Below, one piece after another: positions 27,830 through 36,860 of a DNA stretch of 64,000 nt. Each line of letters begins with the position of its first letter. Position 1 is the stretch's first letter. This DNA is from Hymenobacter mucosus (lineage in GTDB: Bacteria > Bacteroidota > Bacteroidia > Cytophagales > Hymenobacteraceae): positions 96,697-160,696 of the forward strand of contig NZ_FZNS01000010.1 in assembly GCF_900188255.1 (NCBI RefSeq). The letters are read 5' to 3'. Under the pieces are notes generated by a model. The model was not told the origin of the DNA and searched no databases. It was given only the letters and a program-made list of their open reading frames with translations. A program made the position numbers and the translations under genes.

Positions 27830-28038
27830 ACTGTAATTATATCAAGGCCGTCGCATCTTACTTTACGCTAGGCCCAAGCCCAAAAGGGCCGGTTATTGGC
27901 GCAGCCGAAGCTGCCGGATGGGAGTGCTTCTTTGAGTGCCTCCCTTACTTAATACGAGAAATCTTAGGCTAACCGGAAATAGGAGCATAAATATTTTTTC
28001 ATTCTGTTCGCTGCTCCGGCCCAGGTAGTGCAACGAAA

Positions 28039-28064
28039 AGCCCCCGGCAACCTGCCAGGGGCTT
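28039..28064 (-). terminator. Terminator of the Fic-like gene
   Basis: AAGCCCC and GGGGCTT form the stem with a GGCA/TGCC extension, followed on the minus strand by CTTTTC. It lies 24 bases beyond the stop codon at 28088. Confidence 0.7.
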
Positions 28065-28087
28065 AGTTCTATCGCTCGTTGCTAGGA

Positions 28088-29119
28088 TTATCGCTCCTGC
28101 TCGTTGCGGCTGCTGGTCCGATCCGGAAGGGCTGCGCCCCGTTCCTGGTTCGGACGCTCCACGTAGTAGCCTTTCAGTTCGGCTAACTCCGAAGTTGCTT
28201 TCTCAAAGCGCTGGATGTAAGGGTCTACACCCTGTCCCTTCAGGGAGTCGCCAATATGGCGAGCTACCTGGAGGTTCTGCTCATTGATCTGGCCTCGGCT
28301 GAATTCCTGCTGGGTCTGTTTCAGCAGGTCGAAGGTGTCTTTTCCCCCCACCCGCCCGCTAAGTGTGTCCTGAAGAAATGCGCCCGCCTGGTTCAACTCG
28401 CGGGTGTGCACCGTTTCGTGCTTCTCCCGCGTCATGGGTAATTCATTCTCGCGCAGACTGGAACGACGGGCCAACTCGGCCTCAGGGCCCGGGGCCGGCC
28501 TAGTGACGGCACTGAGCGCCTGCTCCAGTTCACTGCGGTCATTCTTGGTGCTGTCCTTGGCCAGCGTCTTTTCTGCGGCCACCTTTACGCCCGGGGCATT
28601 TTCAAGCTGCACCTCATAGCCCGCCTGCTTACCGATCTGCTCCGCCACGATGTTGAGCACAGCATCGTTGCCCGCCCGGAACGGGGCCACCTGGTAGTAC
28701 TGGTCGTAGTAGTTGGCGAAGCGCTTAACAAACTCGTTTTGGTCGAGCCCTTTCAGGCCGTTTTCCTTCTGAAGGTCCGCGCTAATCGTGTTCAGACGGG
28801 AATTTACCTTACCTGCCTCCTCGAAGGCCAGCGGCTCACTGGTGGCCACGCTCTGGCGGTTGCGGGAAATGTCCTGGCCAGTATTTTCCTTCAGGTCTTG
28901 CCGAGTCTGGCCGGCCCACCCGTACACGTCCTGCATGGAATACTCGTGGATCTTGCGGAAGTGGTCCGCGTCGAAATTTCCCCGAATGACTTTTAACCCC
29001 TCGCGGAGTTCTCCGGTGCGGAAGTCAGTTGTTACCTGCTGGGCCGCCCGCATTACTTCCGGGTCGGTAATTCCTAATTTATTGGGCGGCACGTCGCCGC
29101 TCCCATAGCCATAATTCAT
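28088..29119 (-). CDS. Fic-domain-like protein with altered active-site motif
   Basis: The N-terminal half matches the Fic (AMP-transferase) fold of conjugation-linked proteins. FDADHFRKIHEYSMQDVYGWAGQTR is the characteristic helix pair, and APFRAGNDAVLNIVAEQIGKQ stands where HPFREGNGRTxR is expected. The catalytic His is replaced by Ala, the acidic residue by Ala and the final Arg is missing, so AMP transfer looks unlikely. The second half is Glu/Gln-rich and helical, with TREKHETVHTRELNQAGAFLQDTLSG, and may be a targeting domain like those on relaxosome- or T4SS-associated Fic effectors. Its start overlaps the end of a 61-residue basic protein by four bases (ATGA). It lies in the same direction as, and just downstream of, the coupling protein gene. 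Confidence 0.6.
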   Translation of the reverse strand: MNYGYGSGDVPPNKLGITDPEVMRAAQQVTTDFRTGELREGLKVIRGNFDADHFRKIHEYSMQDVYGWAGQTRQDLKENTGQDISRNRQSVATSEPLAFEEAGKVNSRLNTISADLQKENGLKGLDQNEFVKRFANYYDQYYQVAPFRAGNDAVLNIVAEQIGKQAGYEVQLENAPGVKVAAEKTLAKDSTKNDRSELEQALSAVTRPAPGPEAELARRSSLRENELPMTREKHETVHTRELNQAGAFLQDTLSGRVGGKDTFDLLKQTQQEFSRGQINEQNLQVARHIGDSLKGQGVDPYIQRFEKATSELAELKGYYVERPNQERGAALPDRTSSRNEQER

Positions 29120-29301
29120 TTGGATGAAGATTGCTCGGCGTCCGAATCGGCCGACATGGAGGATTTGCTTGATTTGCCAGCGCGGCTGCCAGGTCGCTTT
29201 TTGCTGATGTTCTGGCCGTAGGGTAGCTCGGCTCCGTCGAGTAGGTAGTCCACGTTGTTTGCCCGACGCTCCCCTTTCTGGTTCCTGCTGATTTTCTTCA
29301 T
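29116..29301 (-). CDS. Small basic protein encoded just before the Fic-like gene
   Basis: The 61-residue, Lys/Arg-rich product starts MKKISRNQKGERRANN and ends in a Ser-rich acidic tail. It overlaps the Fic-like gene by the ATGA tetranucleotide, so the two are translationally coupled. Fic toxins are often preceded by a small antitoxin gene of about this length (VbhA type), but the inhibitory (S/T)xxxE(G/N) helix motif is not visible, so the analogy is positional only. Confidence 0.5.
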   Translation of the reverse strand: MKKISRNQKGERRANNVDYLLDGAELPYGQNISKKRPGSRAGKSSKSSMSADSDAEQSSSK

Positions 29302-29307
29302 GGCGGG

Positions 29308-29898
29308 CTAGTTCTCGAAGTCCAGATCCCGTTCATCCTCGTCGGCCTGAACCCCAGGCCCCGCCCCGAATCCTCCCTCCTCCTCGTTGCCCACGTCATA
29401 ACTGCCGCTGCTGCCACTAAGTCCGCTTTCGGCGTAACTGGTAGGCGCCTGCTGAAAGCCGCTGTTGCTACTGGAGCTTGGCTTACCCGTGGAAACCGGC
29501 GAAGTCGGCGCTGTCGATGCAGGTGGGCTGGCCGGCGCCGAAGCAGCCGGCGTAGTACTGGTATCAGCGTCGACTAGCGTGGGCTCGTCCGAATTCGCAT
29601 TGCTGGCAATTTCATCGTCGATGCGTTGGCGCTCCTGCTGCAACAGCTGCTGCTGGTTGGTGTCATGAGCCTGGCGCTGACGGTCTTGCTCCTGGCCATC
29701 TTTGGTGCGCTGAATCACGTCCTGGGTTAGCTCGTGCAGGCATTCTTCAGAATCAATTTCGCCGCGCTCCAGCTTATCGAGTAGTGCCTGGGAATTGGGA
29801 TGCTGGTAACTAGGCAGCTTTTTCAGGCGGGCTGCCAAGCCTGCGTAACTCGGCTCGCCGCCGGCAGCATCAGCATCAAGGGTCCGGTAATAGGTCAT
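29308..29898 (-). CDS. Low-complexity protein of the mob region
   Basis: ATG at 29898 (MTYYRTLDADAAGG) is used instead of an upstream start at 29988, since the extra part translates a pyrimidine-rich leader. The 196-residue product has an N-terminal helical segment of ~90 residues with LKKLPSYQHPNSQALLDKLERGEIDSEECLHELTQ and a long Ser/Ala/Thr/Pro-rich acidic tail (likely disordered). It is followed after 6 bases by the 61-residue gene, so it belongs to the same transcript as the Fic-like gene. The function is unknown. Confidence 0.55.
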   Translation of the reverse strand: MTYYRTLDADAAGGEPSYAGLAARLKKLPSYQHPNSQALLDKLERGEIDSEECLHELTQDVIQRTKDGQEQDRQRQAHDTNQQQLLQQERQRIDDEIASNANSDEPTLVDADTSTTPAASAPASPPASTAPTSPVSTGKPSSSSNSGFQQAPTSYAESGLSGSSGSYDVGNEEEGGFGAGPGVQADEDERDLDFEN

Positions 29899-29950
29899 AC
29901 TGAGAATGGGTAAAAAGTGAAAAGGTCGGTTTGAGAGGTTCGGGGCAGAA

Positions 29951-30382
29951 TCAGGCAGCTTGCTGCATCTGCTGGGCCGGAGTGGCATGAAGAAAGTGGG
30001 CGGGCGTCCGGCTATGGTGTCGTACCCAGCCGATAAGCTGGCTTAGGCCCATCTTCCAGGCCCGTATCACATCGGGAGGGGGCTGGGGCTGCCGCCAACT
30101 GATGAGAAGCCAGGCATAGGCCGCTGGTGCCTGGTGCCCCAGCAGCCCGCTGGCATTGATGTCGGCCCGACGCAGGAAGCGAGTCAGGCCTTCATAGTTG
30201 CCACCGTGAGTTGCCCGCTGGAAGGTTGTCAGCTGGCCTAGTAAGTCCCGTAGGGCCTGCCGTAGACGCTGGAGCTGGGTGGCTGAGAAAGGAGCGGCCC
30301 CGATACCGGCCCACTGAAGAAAAGGACCGGCACAGATAACGGGGTGCTGCTGGAGTAAGTCAAAAACGGAGAGGTCGACCAT
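29951..30382 (-). CDS. Hypothetical protein next to the coupling protein
   Basis: The 143-residue product is helical and rich in Leu, Gln, Arg and Trp (TQLQRLRQALRDLLGQLTTFQRATHGG; AAYAWLLISWRQPQ). It starts 10 bases after the coupling protein stop, so it is in that operon. No motif or family is recognised. Confidence 0.55.
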   Translation of the reverse strand: MVDLSVFDLLQQHPVICAGPFLQWAGIGAAPFSATQLQRLRQALRDLLGQLTTFQRATHGGNYEGLTRFLRRADINASGLLGHQAPAAYAWLLISWRQPQPPPDVIRAWKMGLSQLIGWVRHHSRTPAHFLHATPAQQMQQAA

Positions 30383-30392
30383 GATGCGTTGT

Positions 30393-33104
30393 TTAAAAGT
30401 TCTTCACTCCTAAATCTTCCGGGGTAGGCACCTGATTTTTGGGCCGTAGGGTATTCATAAAGCGGGGCAGCTGAGTCGCCGGATCAGTGCCGGCAATCAG
30501 CTCCGAAACCTCCCGGTATATCTTGTGGTGATTGGCCTCGACCATGCGCTGCATGGGACTTTCAGCGGGCTTCTGCTCGGCCTGCTGCAGGCGTTCCATC
30601 TGGGCCTTGTGCGCCAGTACCTGCTGCTCCCGTAAGCGCTGTTCCAACGGAATTTCCGCCGGGGTGGCATCAGCCGCCGGCGCTGGGGTAGGCGTTGGGC
30701 TGGGAGTCGGTAGACTTGACTGCGGCTTAGGCTGATGCTCCTGGCGGCTCTGCTCCGCTACAGCTTTGGCCGCTTCAATTTCTGCTTGTAAGTCGGGGGA
30801 GCCAGTGGCTGCGCCAACGATGGGGGGAGTACTCGGGTCCGTGGAAGCCGGGGCGGTTGCCGGCCCCGTGGCATCCGGCTCCTGATTGCTGGCCACAACG
30901 TCGGCGGCTTGCTGCTGTAGCTGGGCTTGCTGCCGCGCCATTAGCTTCTTTTTCGCCGCCGCCCGCTGCTCGTCAAACTTGCGGCTCCGCGCATCCTCCT
31001 CTTGCTCCCGCTGCTGGGCCAGCTCTTGCAGGAGCTGCTGCGCCCGTTCCCGGTCCTTCTTCAGTTCCCGTTCGATCTGCGGGGTAACCACGCCTTCGGC
31101 ATCCTCGAAAATAGAGATGGGCTGGATGGGAAAGTCTCCGGGCTCAACCTCGCGGTGCATTTGGGCCTGAAAGAAGCTCATGGGCGTTTCAACGGTCTGC
31201 CCAATGAACTCTCCCTGCCGCAGGGTGTAGGCATCCTGCACGCGCACTACCTGCCGTTCCTGCACGCTTACGCTCTGGCTGACATTGCGCCCTCCTCCAA
31301 CTTTCCCACCGCCCATAGACTTGCCGGACGAGACAGAAACCATTTCAACATCCTCTTTTCCCACCATGTCGGAGACGAGTTTGGCCGTCTCGGCGGAGTT
31401 GATTTTGCCGAAAAACTGGTTGTTCAAGTTGCTGATCAGGACCTGTGTTTTGTCTTTTCCGTACGCATCAACCATCTGCGCCACGTCCTGCGTCATATAC
31501 AACATGGCCACTTTGTTGCTTCGTGCAGTGGCGGGTATTACCTCCAGGCCTGGCACATAGATGGTAGCGCCTTCGTCAATAAGTACGAATGAAGGGTGTT
31601 TATTCTGCTGGTTCATCAGCTTTAATGCTACCGCAATGATGCAGCTGATAACCGGGGAAAAGGTCCGCGCCAAGGTGGGGTCGTTGCCGATAGTGAGGAT
31701 GGTTGGATTCGACGGATTGTTTAAATCCAGCGAGAATCCTTCCCCGCGCGCCTCGTCCGGAGAGAGCACCCAGCTGATTTCCGGAGTAGCTAATCGAGCC
31801 AGCGCAATCTGCAGCGAGGAGATAATACCGGCCACTTGTTTCTCTGCTTTCTGCTCTACCGCAGTAATAATGCTTTGTACCAGCGCCTGACTTCTCGGGT
31901 CAGTTTTAAGCATGCTGAGTACGTGCGTAAAATCCTCGTACACCGCAATTGCTACTACATGCGGGACAGTGCATAACGCTGGAAAGTTATTTCTAAGAAA
32001 CCAGATTATACCGGTTAAATAGGCTTCCGCGCTTAACTCAAAAAAGTTATCACCTCCTTTGGCACCGCCGGGATTTAAATTATTTAAAATAGTTTTTGCG
32101 TATTCCATTGCATACGCTGGCATTGGCATATCCTGTGGACGGAGCGGATTAATTTTTTCCGTGCGCTCCATGTCTATAAAATTAATTACCCGGTGTCGTA
32201 ATGGTTTATTTAATTCACCGGCGTAAACCAGGGCTTTCTGTGCTGCGCTGGCCAGTACTGGAAATTTAAAGTCATATATCAAACCGCACATGCCTTTTTT
32301 AACAAATTGCTCTAAAAAAGGCTCACCAATTGAATATGTCTTACCAGCACCGGCACCACCTAATACCAATGTTCCCCGGAAGGGATTCGGCACATTTACG
32401 TATTGCTCACCCTCGGCCAGCAGTACGATTCCATAATCAGTATCCCGCCGCACCTTCTCAGCCTGCAGGCGTCCGCCGACGTATTTGGTCGATGCACGCA
32501 GCTGGCCGGCAATGAAGCCGCAACCCAGCACCAAGGCCGCCGCCACGGGATAACCGGTGGCCAGCATATCACCGTGGCAGAACCCCATGAGCAGCAGCAG
32601 TGCACTCCCAAACGCAAGCAATGCGCTCAGCACTACTACCGGCATCTCGACTTCCTTGGGCTTGCGCGGCACCTTACGCGGGGCTCCGATCTTTGGCGGG
32701 GCCGGCTTCTGCATGAATATGAGGGCAATGGATACCAGTACCAGCAGGGCGCGGGCGCCCAGGCCTGCCTGCATGTCGACGGCCTGGCCTCCGTAAGCAG
32801 CCACCGTATCACCTATTCCGGCCATGGGGTCCCCACCACCGCTGCCACCGCCCACAGCCCCGAATATATCCATCGGCGCTCCAGGCTCAGGCTTGGTCGG
32901 TTTAGCCGGCTTCTCTGGAGCCTTCTTAATGGTTGATTTCGCCGTTGTGGCTGTTACCGTAGCTTTGGGCTTGGGTTTGTCTCGCTCGGTAAGAACATAG
33001 TACTCCCCTCCGAGAACGAGCAACAGCATGACCAAACCAATTAGGGAGGCGTTGCCCCCGCTTCCCGGGGGCCTGGCCGTTGGTGTACTGGGTGCAGTAG
33101 ACAT
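30393..33104 (-). CDS. Type IV coupling protein (TraG/VirD4-like)
   Basis: The 903-residue coupling protein links the relaxosome to the T4SS. Four membrane segments precede the ATPase (IGLVMLLLVLGGEYYVL; ALLVLVSIALIFM; VVVLSALLAFGSALLLLMGF; YPVAAALVLGCGFIAG). Walker A is LGGAGAGKTYSIG and Walker B is PSFVLIDEGATIYVP. The C-terminal third is Gln/Ala/Pro-rich with long Glu/Arg coiled coil and the end TPEDLGVKNF. Bases 31900-32350, within the ATPase, are distinctly AT-rich compared with both sides, which may reflect recombination or codon history. A palindrome lies 73 bases upstream, at the end of the relaxase gene. Confidence 0.93.
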   Translation of the reverse strand: MSTAPSTPTARPPGSGGNASLIGLVMLLLVLGGEYYVLTERDKPKPKATVTATTAKSTIKKAPEKPAKPTKPEPGAPMDIFGAVGGGSGGGDPMAGIGDTVAAYGGQAVDMQAGLGARALLVLVSIALIFMQKPAPPKIGAPRKVPRKPKEVEMPVVVLSALLAFGSALLLLMGFCHGDMLATGYPVAAALVLGCGFIAGQLRASTKYVGGRLQAEKVRRDTDYGIVLLAEGEQYVNVPNPFRGTLVLGGAGAGKTYSIGEPFLEQFVKKGMCGLIYDFKFPVLASAAQKALVYAGELNKPLRHRVINFIDMERTEKINPLRPQDMPMPAYAMEYAKTILNNLNPGGAKGGDNFFELSAEAYLTGIIWFLRNNFPALCTVPHVVAIAVYEDFTHVLSMLKTDPRSQALVQSIITAVEQKAEKQVAGIISSLQIALARLATPEISWVLSPDEARGEGFSLDLNNPSNPTILTIGNDPTLARTFSPVISCIIAVALKLMNQQNKHPSFVLIDEGATIYVPGLEVIPATARSNKVAMLYMTQDVAQMVDAYGKDKTQVLISNLNNQFFGKINSAETAKLVSDMVGKEDVEMVSVSSGKSMGGGKVGGGRNVSQSVSVQERQVVRVQDAYTLRQGEFIGQTVETPMSFFQAQMHREVEPGDFPIQPISIFEDAEGVVTPQIERELKKDRERAQQLLQELAQQREQEEDARSRKFDEQRAAAKKKLMARQQAQLQQQAADVVASNQEPDATGPATAPASTDPSTPPIVGAATGSPDLQAEIEAAKAVAEQSRQEHQPKPQSSLPTPSPTPTPAPAADATPAEIPLEQRLREQQVLAHKAQMERLQQAEQKPAESPMQRMVEANHHKIYREVSELIAGTDPATQLPRFMNTLRPKNQVPTPEDLGVKNF

Positions 33105-33176
33105 TTAGCGTAGAATTGAATGGTGAATCAGCTTGCGGGTATTTCCCCCCGAAAGCTACCAAAAATCAACCTCTAC

Positions 33177-33194
33177 GCAATCAAAATTAGTCGC
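33177..33194 (-). promoter_or_regulatory. Palindrome copy before the coupling protein gene
   Basis: GCAATCAAAATTAGTCGC, 17 of 18 to consensus, overlaps the last codons of the relaxase gene and lies 73 bases upstream of the coupling protein start. Confidence 0.45.
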
Positions 33195-34650
33195 GTTCCT
33201 CGTCTCCGCGAATGTCCTGAGTATATCCCTGAGTGCCCAGTACCCGCCCCAGATCCTGGCCAATTCCAGCCGCAGTTTGAGTAACGGAAGGCTGGTAAGT
33301 CCGGGCCAGTCGAGCTGATGGCCGGGTGAATTTAGGTGGCATTGGCTGTTTCTTTGCAGGTGCTGGTGACGACGGCAGCGTAGGATTCAGGCCGTTTTCG
33401 GGTCGTTGAACTCGCCCCGTTCTCAGAAACTCGTAGGGTTCCCTCACCGCTTTAGGGCCCTGTGCTTCTCTACCGATTCGTCCGAGCCGACCATAGAAAG
33501 CCTTGCTGTACTCCTGATCTCTGGCAATTTCAAGTACCAGATTGTGCACCAATTTCTTGCCTTCAGGCAGCTTCGTATTGATCCTATCTACTTGATCAAA
33601 GAGGCGTTTATCCTTTTTATTGTTGTCGGCAATAGTGTTGGCAACGGTCTTGGCATCCTTACCAGTTCGCAAAAACTCATAGGGGTAATCATGGTATTTC
33701 TGCTTACCAGCCTCCTTTCCAAGCTGCCCTAATCGACCGTAAAACTGCTTGCTGTAATCAACTCGCCGCGCCGCTTCAAGCACCTTGTTGTGCTCCAGCT
33801 GCCGGTCGGCCGGGAGCTGTTTGTTGACCTTATTAACTTGGTTGAACAACTGTTTGTCACGCGCCGCATCAGTAATCCGAGTAGATTTTTGCTCAGCGCC
33901 TGCAGCATACTTTGGAGGTGTTCTGCCTTCCCTTTGCGCTGCCCGACGCCGGATAGACTCGGCAATTTCCTCAGCGGTCTGGGTCTGGCGACGGCCAGAT
34001 TTTGGCCGTTCAGCAGTATCATTCTCCTTTGATTTGCCTTCACGGGTAGCCTGTCTAAGCGGACCAAACTGCTCGGTGAAGGCTGCATTTCCCTTGGCCA
34101 TGAAGTCCACCCGGTTGAAGCGAGCGGCGCTGCCCAGCGGATTGAGTGTAATCTTTTGCTCGCGGTCGCGGGCCGAAACCATAATGTGAATATGGGTTTG
34201 CGGTCCCTCTTTTTTCTGCCCACTAGGAGCGCCATCGTGCCCGCGGTGCTTCCGCTCATCGTGCTGGGTAGCTATCCACACCAGATCTTTTTCGCCCAGC
34301 GGCTGGCCTGATTTAGTTACGAAATTAGCCGCGTATTCCTGCATCACCCGGGCCGTATAGTCCCGTAACTTCTGTGGATCATGGCCAATATGTTCCAGCT
34401 CCTGAGCGCTTGGACTAATCACCAAGGAGTAAAATTTCGCGTCGTCCCTGCGCAGTCCTTTTCGGTTGGAGTCGATAAGCTGCACGGCATCATCTCCGCT
34501 TAGGTCTGCCCGTTCAGAGTTAAAAAAGGTGGCCTGCTCCCCCTGTTTTTTGGCTTCGCCTTCGAGGTAATTGGTAGCCTGACGCGCACTTCCCCGGTTG
34601 GAATAGGCGTTCTTTCCATTAGTGGCCGGGTTAATAATCTTGATGTACAT
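33187..34650 (-). CDS. HUH relaxase of Bacteroidota type (DUF5712-like)
   Basis: The 487-residue mobilisation relaxase nicks oriT and pilots the strand. The metal-binding HUH motif is in GPQTHIHIMVSARD (about residues 150-163). Upstream stretches (AYSNRGSARQATNYLEGEA; FYSLVISPSAQELEHIG) are as in DUF5712-type relaxases. Residues about 260-415 hold a tandem duplication of ~76 residues: KQLFNQVNKVNKQLPADRQL.. then KRLFDQVDRINTKLPEGKKL.., each ending in FYGRLG(Q/R)(L/I)G(K/R)EA and YEFLRTG. It starts 18 bases past the BfmA-like gene stop, so the two form one operon. Confidence 0.88.
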   Translation of the reverse strand: MYIKIINPATNGKNAYSNRGSARQATNYLEGEAKKQGEQATFFNSERADLSGDDAVQLIDSNRKGLRRDDAKFYSLVISPSAQELEHIGHDPQKLRDYTARVMQEYAANFVTKSGQPLGEKDLVWIATQHDERKHRGHDGAPSGQKKEGPQTHIHIMVSARDREQKITLNPLGSAARFNRVDFMAKGNAAFTEQFGPLRQATREGKSKENDTAERPKSGRRQTQTAEEIAESIRRRAAQREGRTPPKYAAGAEQKSTRITDAARDKQLFNQVNKVNKQLPADRQLEHNKVLEAARRVDYSKQFYGRLGQLGKEAGKQKYHDYPYEFLRTGKDAKTVANTIADNNKKDKRLFDQVDRINTKLPEGKKLVHNLVLEIARDQEYSKAFYGRLGRIGREAQGPKAVREPYEFLRTGRVQRPENGLNPTLPSSPAPAKKQPMPPKFTRPSARLARTYQPSVTQTAAGIGQDLGRVLGTQGYTQDIRGDEERD

Positions 34651-34668
34651 AAGCCGTAACTAGGCCTG

Positions 34669-35391
34669 CTAAAAGGTCGAGGATGGAGCCGAACTACTGG
34701 CTGTGGAAGTCGCTTCAGACACAACCCTGGTCCGCTCAGGCCAGGGTGTGGGCTGGGCAGATATAGGCGACGGGCCCACTGTTGGCACCACCTTTTCGAT
34801 CAGCTCATTCCAGCGCTTGGCCACATCCAGATCCCTTTTTTCGTTGAACTCCCGGTGCTTGGCAGGGTATTCTTTTAAGTCACGACCCAGGACTTTGAGC
34901 ATAATCTGCTCTCCTAAACGACGGCCATATAACGCCTCGATGTTGTTCAAGACCAGCTCCTGAAACATGGGTAACAGCAAGGACTCCTCCTGCCCGCTCA
35001 GGTGTTCGTGGATGTTCTGATCCATCGCCTGCAGGTAGGTGAACAAGGTCTTTTCGTGACCTTTCAGGAAGCCTGCTGTATTCTTTTCGTGTTGCGTAAG
35101 CCAGCCGAATAGCCGGTTGCCTAGTGAGTTTACTACCCGCTCCAGCTCACTGATTTTATCCTGAATCACGATACCTTCCCGTTCCTGATTCTTTACTGGA
35201 TCAAGGCCTCGCTGGGCAAAATAAGTCACGGCGGCGGAAGCATATTCAGATGCTGTGAGGCCTAAAACGTCAGCTGCAGGAACCATCAGTGCATGTGCCT
35301 CGTGGGTCAGATACACTTGTTTCCGAGCGCTTGATGGCCGGCGTTTAGGCTTCCTCTGGCCGGGGGCATTGTCAGGGCGTTGGGTGGACAT
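34669..35391 (-). CDS. BfmA/BtgA-like mobilisation accessory protein
   Basis: ATG at 35391 is used; a TTG at 35400 is in frame but unnecessary. The 240-residue product starts with a basic Pro-rich arm, then KQVYLTHEAHALMVPAADVLGLTASEYASAAVTYF, a ribbon-helix-helix-like arrangement seen in BfmA/BtgA family proteins that bind oriT. Next is a long coiled coil (DKISELERVVNSLGNRLFGWLTQHEKN) and a Ser/Thr/Pro-rich end. Its position directly upstream of the relaxase fits a relaxosome partner. A palindrome lies 62 bases upstream of the start. Confidence 0.75.
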   Translation of the reverse strand: MSTQRPDNAPGQRKPKRRPSSARKQVYLTHEAHALMVPAADVLGLTASEYASAAVTYFAQRGLDPVKNQEREGIVIQDKISELERVVNSLGNRLFGWLTQHEKNTAGFLKGHEKTLFTYLQAMDQNIHEHLSGQEESLLLPMFQELVLNNIEALYGRRLGEQIMLKVLGRDLKEYPAKHREFNEKRDLDVAKRWNELIEKVVPTVGPSPISAQPTPWPERTRVVSEATSTASSSAPSSTF

Positions 35392-35452
35392 AAAGACCAA
35401 ATTTGGTGTCGCTAATACGGCTGATTTTTAGTAATTTGTACCTGAAAAGTAT

Positions 35453-35470
35453 GCAATTAAATTTAATATC
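35453..35470. promoter_or_regulatory. Palindrome copy upstream of the mob operon
   Basis: GCAATTAAATTTAATATC has a perfect left arm and core and a degraded right end. It lies 62 bases before the BfmA-like start. Confidence 0.45.
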
Positions 35471-35660
35471 ATTGCTGAGGGCTTGCTATTTCGTGCTTTC
35501 AACGGGTACTGACACCGCTAAAACATCTGGCTATCAAATGATTATATGCTAATGGTTTCAGAAAATCTCTGATTTTCGTTCTAAATCACTGACTACCACC
35601 GCTTTAGCGTGGAGTATGTGATGCCCCTCTTGCTAACTATCGTTTGCGCTTCTTCTAAGC
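35471..35660. other. Possible oriT region
   Basis: Bacteroidota mob regions keep oriT just upstream of the BfmA/BtgA gene. Here two compact inverted repeats stand close together: GAAAATC-TCT-GATTTTC (35561-35577) and CCACCGCTTTAGCGTGG (35596-35612). The sequence is AT-rich compared with its surroundings. No nick site can be named from sequence alone. Confidence 0.3.
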
Positions 35661-36023
35661 GGCTATTCTCCGGCTAGAGCTACCGTCGCCTGGTGCCGTA
35701 TGCCGGCCTTTTGGACTGCTTCACCACTGCCCCAGGAGCTGGCTCTACTACTGCCCCTCTCACCTGGCCAGATCCGCCGAGTAACTGCCCTAGTATCTCC
35801 GGCTGCCTAAGCTCCAGTGGACGCCCTTCGCTACTGACTGAACCCCTGCACCTGGCTGGTCTGGCAGAGTAGCTTACACCCTTCGCGCCCGAGGACTCAC
35901 CTGACTGCCTCCGCCTGCACATACCCAGTGAGTCTGCTCCCGTGTGAGAGTGCCCTCGCGCCTGTGCACCCACGCCCGCGTGAACCCTGGCCTTCCCACT
36001 CCAGAAAGTTGCCCTTTTAACTT

Positions 36024-36065
36024 GACGGATTTGGTGTCATAGTTCACGGATCAAATGTCATAGTT
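36024..36065 (-). repeat. Two iterons in inverse orientation, far from the origin
   Basis: GACGGATTTGGTGTCATAGTT (36024-36044) and CACGGATCAAATGTCATAGTT (36045-36065) are back-to-back 21-bp iterons in reverse orientation relative to those at 37667-38056. They lie 1.6 kb away from the main array. Confidence 0.75.
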
Positions 36066-36423
36066 GGAATTCTATGCCTGCTCACTAGCCCATACAGCAC
36101 TAGTCTGCTCGGGCTCGCATGACACACCAAGCACCTGAGCGCGCACCCACATCCCGCCTACCTGGGTACGTTGGCCCACCCACACACATGCGCGCGTACC
36201 CGCCTGTGTTCATGCTCGCCCACGTTCCCGGATTTCAGGATTTTCGCCCGGTCCCCTATTTCCGAATTAGCACAAAGCAACCGATTCGCCTTGTCTTGTA
36301 CCAAGACCTTCTGATTGTATATCCAATTTCTTCAAACCTGTCTGACTAAACATCCCGGCTGTCGCGGATTTCAAACCTGAGCCCAGGCAGCCTCTAAGTA
36401 ACCTACTAGATTATTTCGGCCTC

Positions 36424-36490
36424 ACGTGTGCCCGTGCACCCGCATGCGCGTGTGCCCTCGTGCGTACGTGTGTGTGTACGTGTGTGTGCG
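36424..36490. repeat. Alternating purine-pyrimidine tract (Z-DNA prone)
   Basis: The tract contains GTGCACCCGCATGCGCGTGTG, TGCGTACGTGTGTGTGTACG and TGTGTGTGCG with few interruptions. Shorter runs of the same kind occur at 35961, 36185 and 36716. Confidence 0.5.
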
Positions 36491-36860
36491 ACCTGATCTG
36501 ACGCTACTTCAGCTGCACAAGAATCTCTATGATTTTCGGTTTCTATGAAATACTTAATTTCAGCACAAACAGATATTTCACTAAAGTATATATTAGTCTA
36601 AATCCGCATCTGACCAAAAACCCGGTAAATACTATTTTGGACTTTCTTGTTTTGCTCTATTTTCCTCAATTCTCTTTCACTAGGCTTTATACTTTCTCCC
36701 TTTGTATGTGGGCGTGTGTAGGTGTGCCTGCTCCCATGCACGTACACACGCCCGCGACTCCCACCACCAATACCTCTGCAGTTTCGATTTTTGCCTTACC
36801 TTGGCCACTCTGAATTAGCTACCGCACCTCATTCCATTATCCTCACTCACTTTGCTTCTC

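Larger units (their letters stand above)
35661..36860. other. Gene-poor region with unusual composition
   Basis: No credible gene is seen; ORFs here are short and have no plausible protein character. The region is rich in CACCC/GTGTG stretches. Part 35680-35990 is C/T/G-biased (CTGGCTCTACTACTGCCCC type), and parts at 35945-35985, 36110-36235, 36424-36490 and 36715-36760 have alternating GT/AC and CG runs. It also contains two inverted iterons. Confidence 0.6.

Noticed and set aside
35680..35973. Minus-strand ORF of 97 codons
   Set aside because: It starts and ends in low-complexity GC-biased DNA and has an Arg/Gly/Ser protein without structure.
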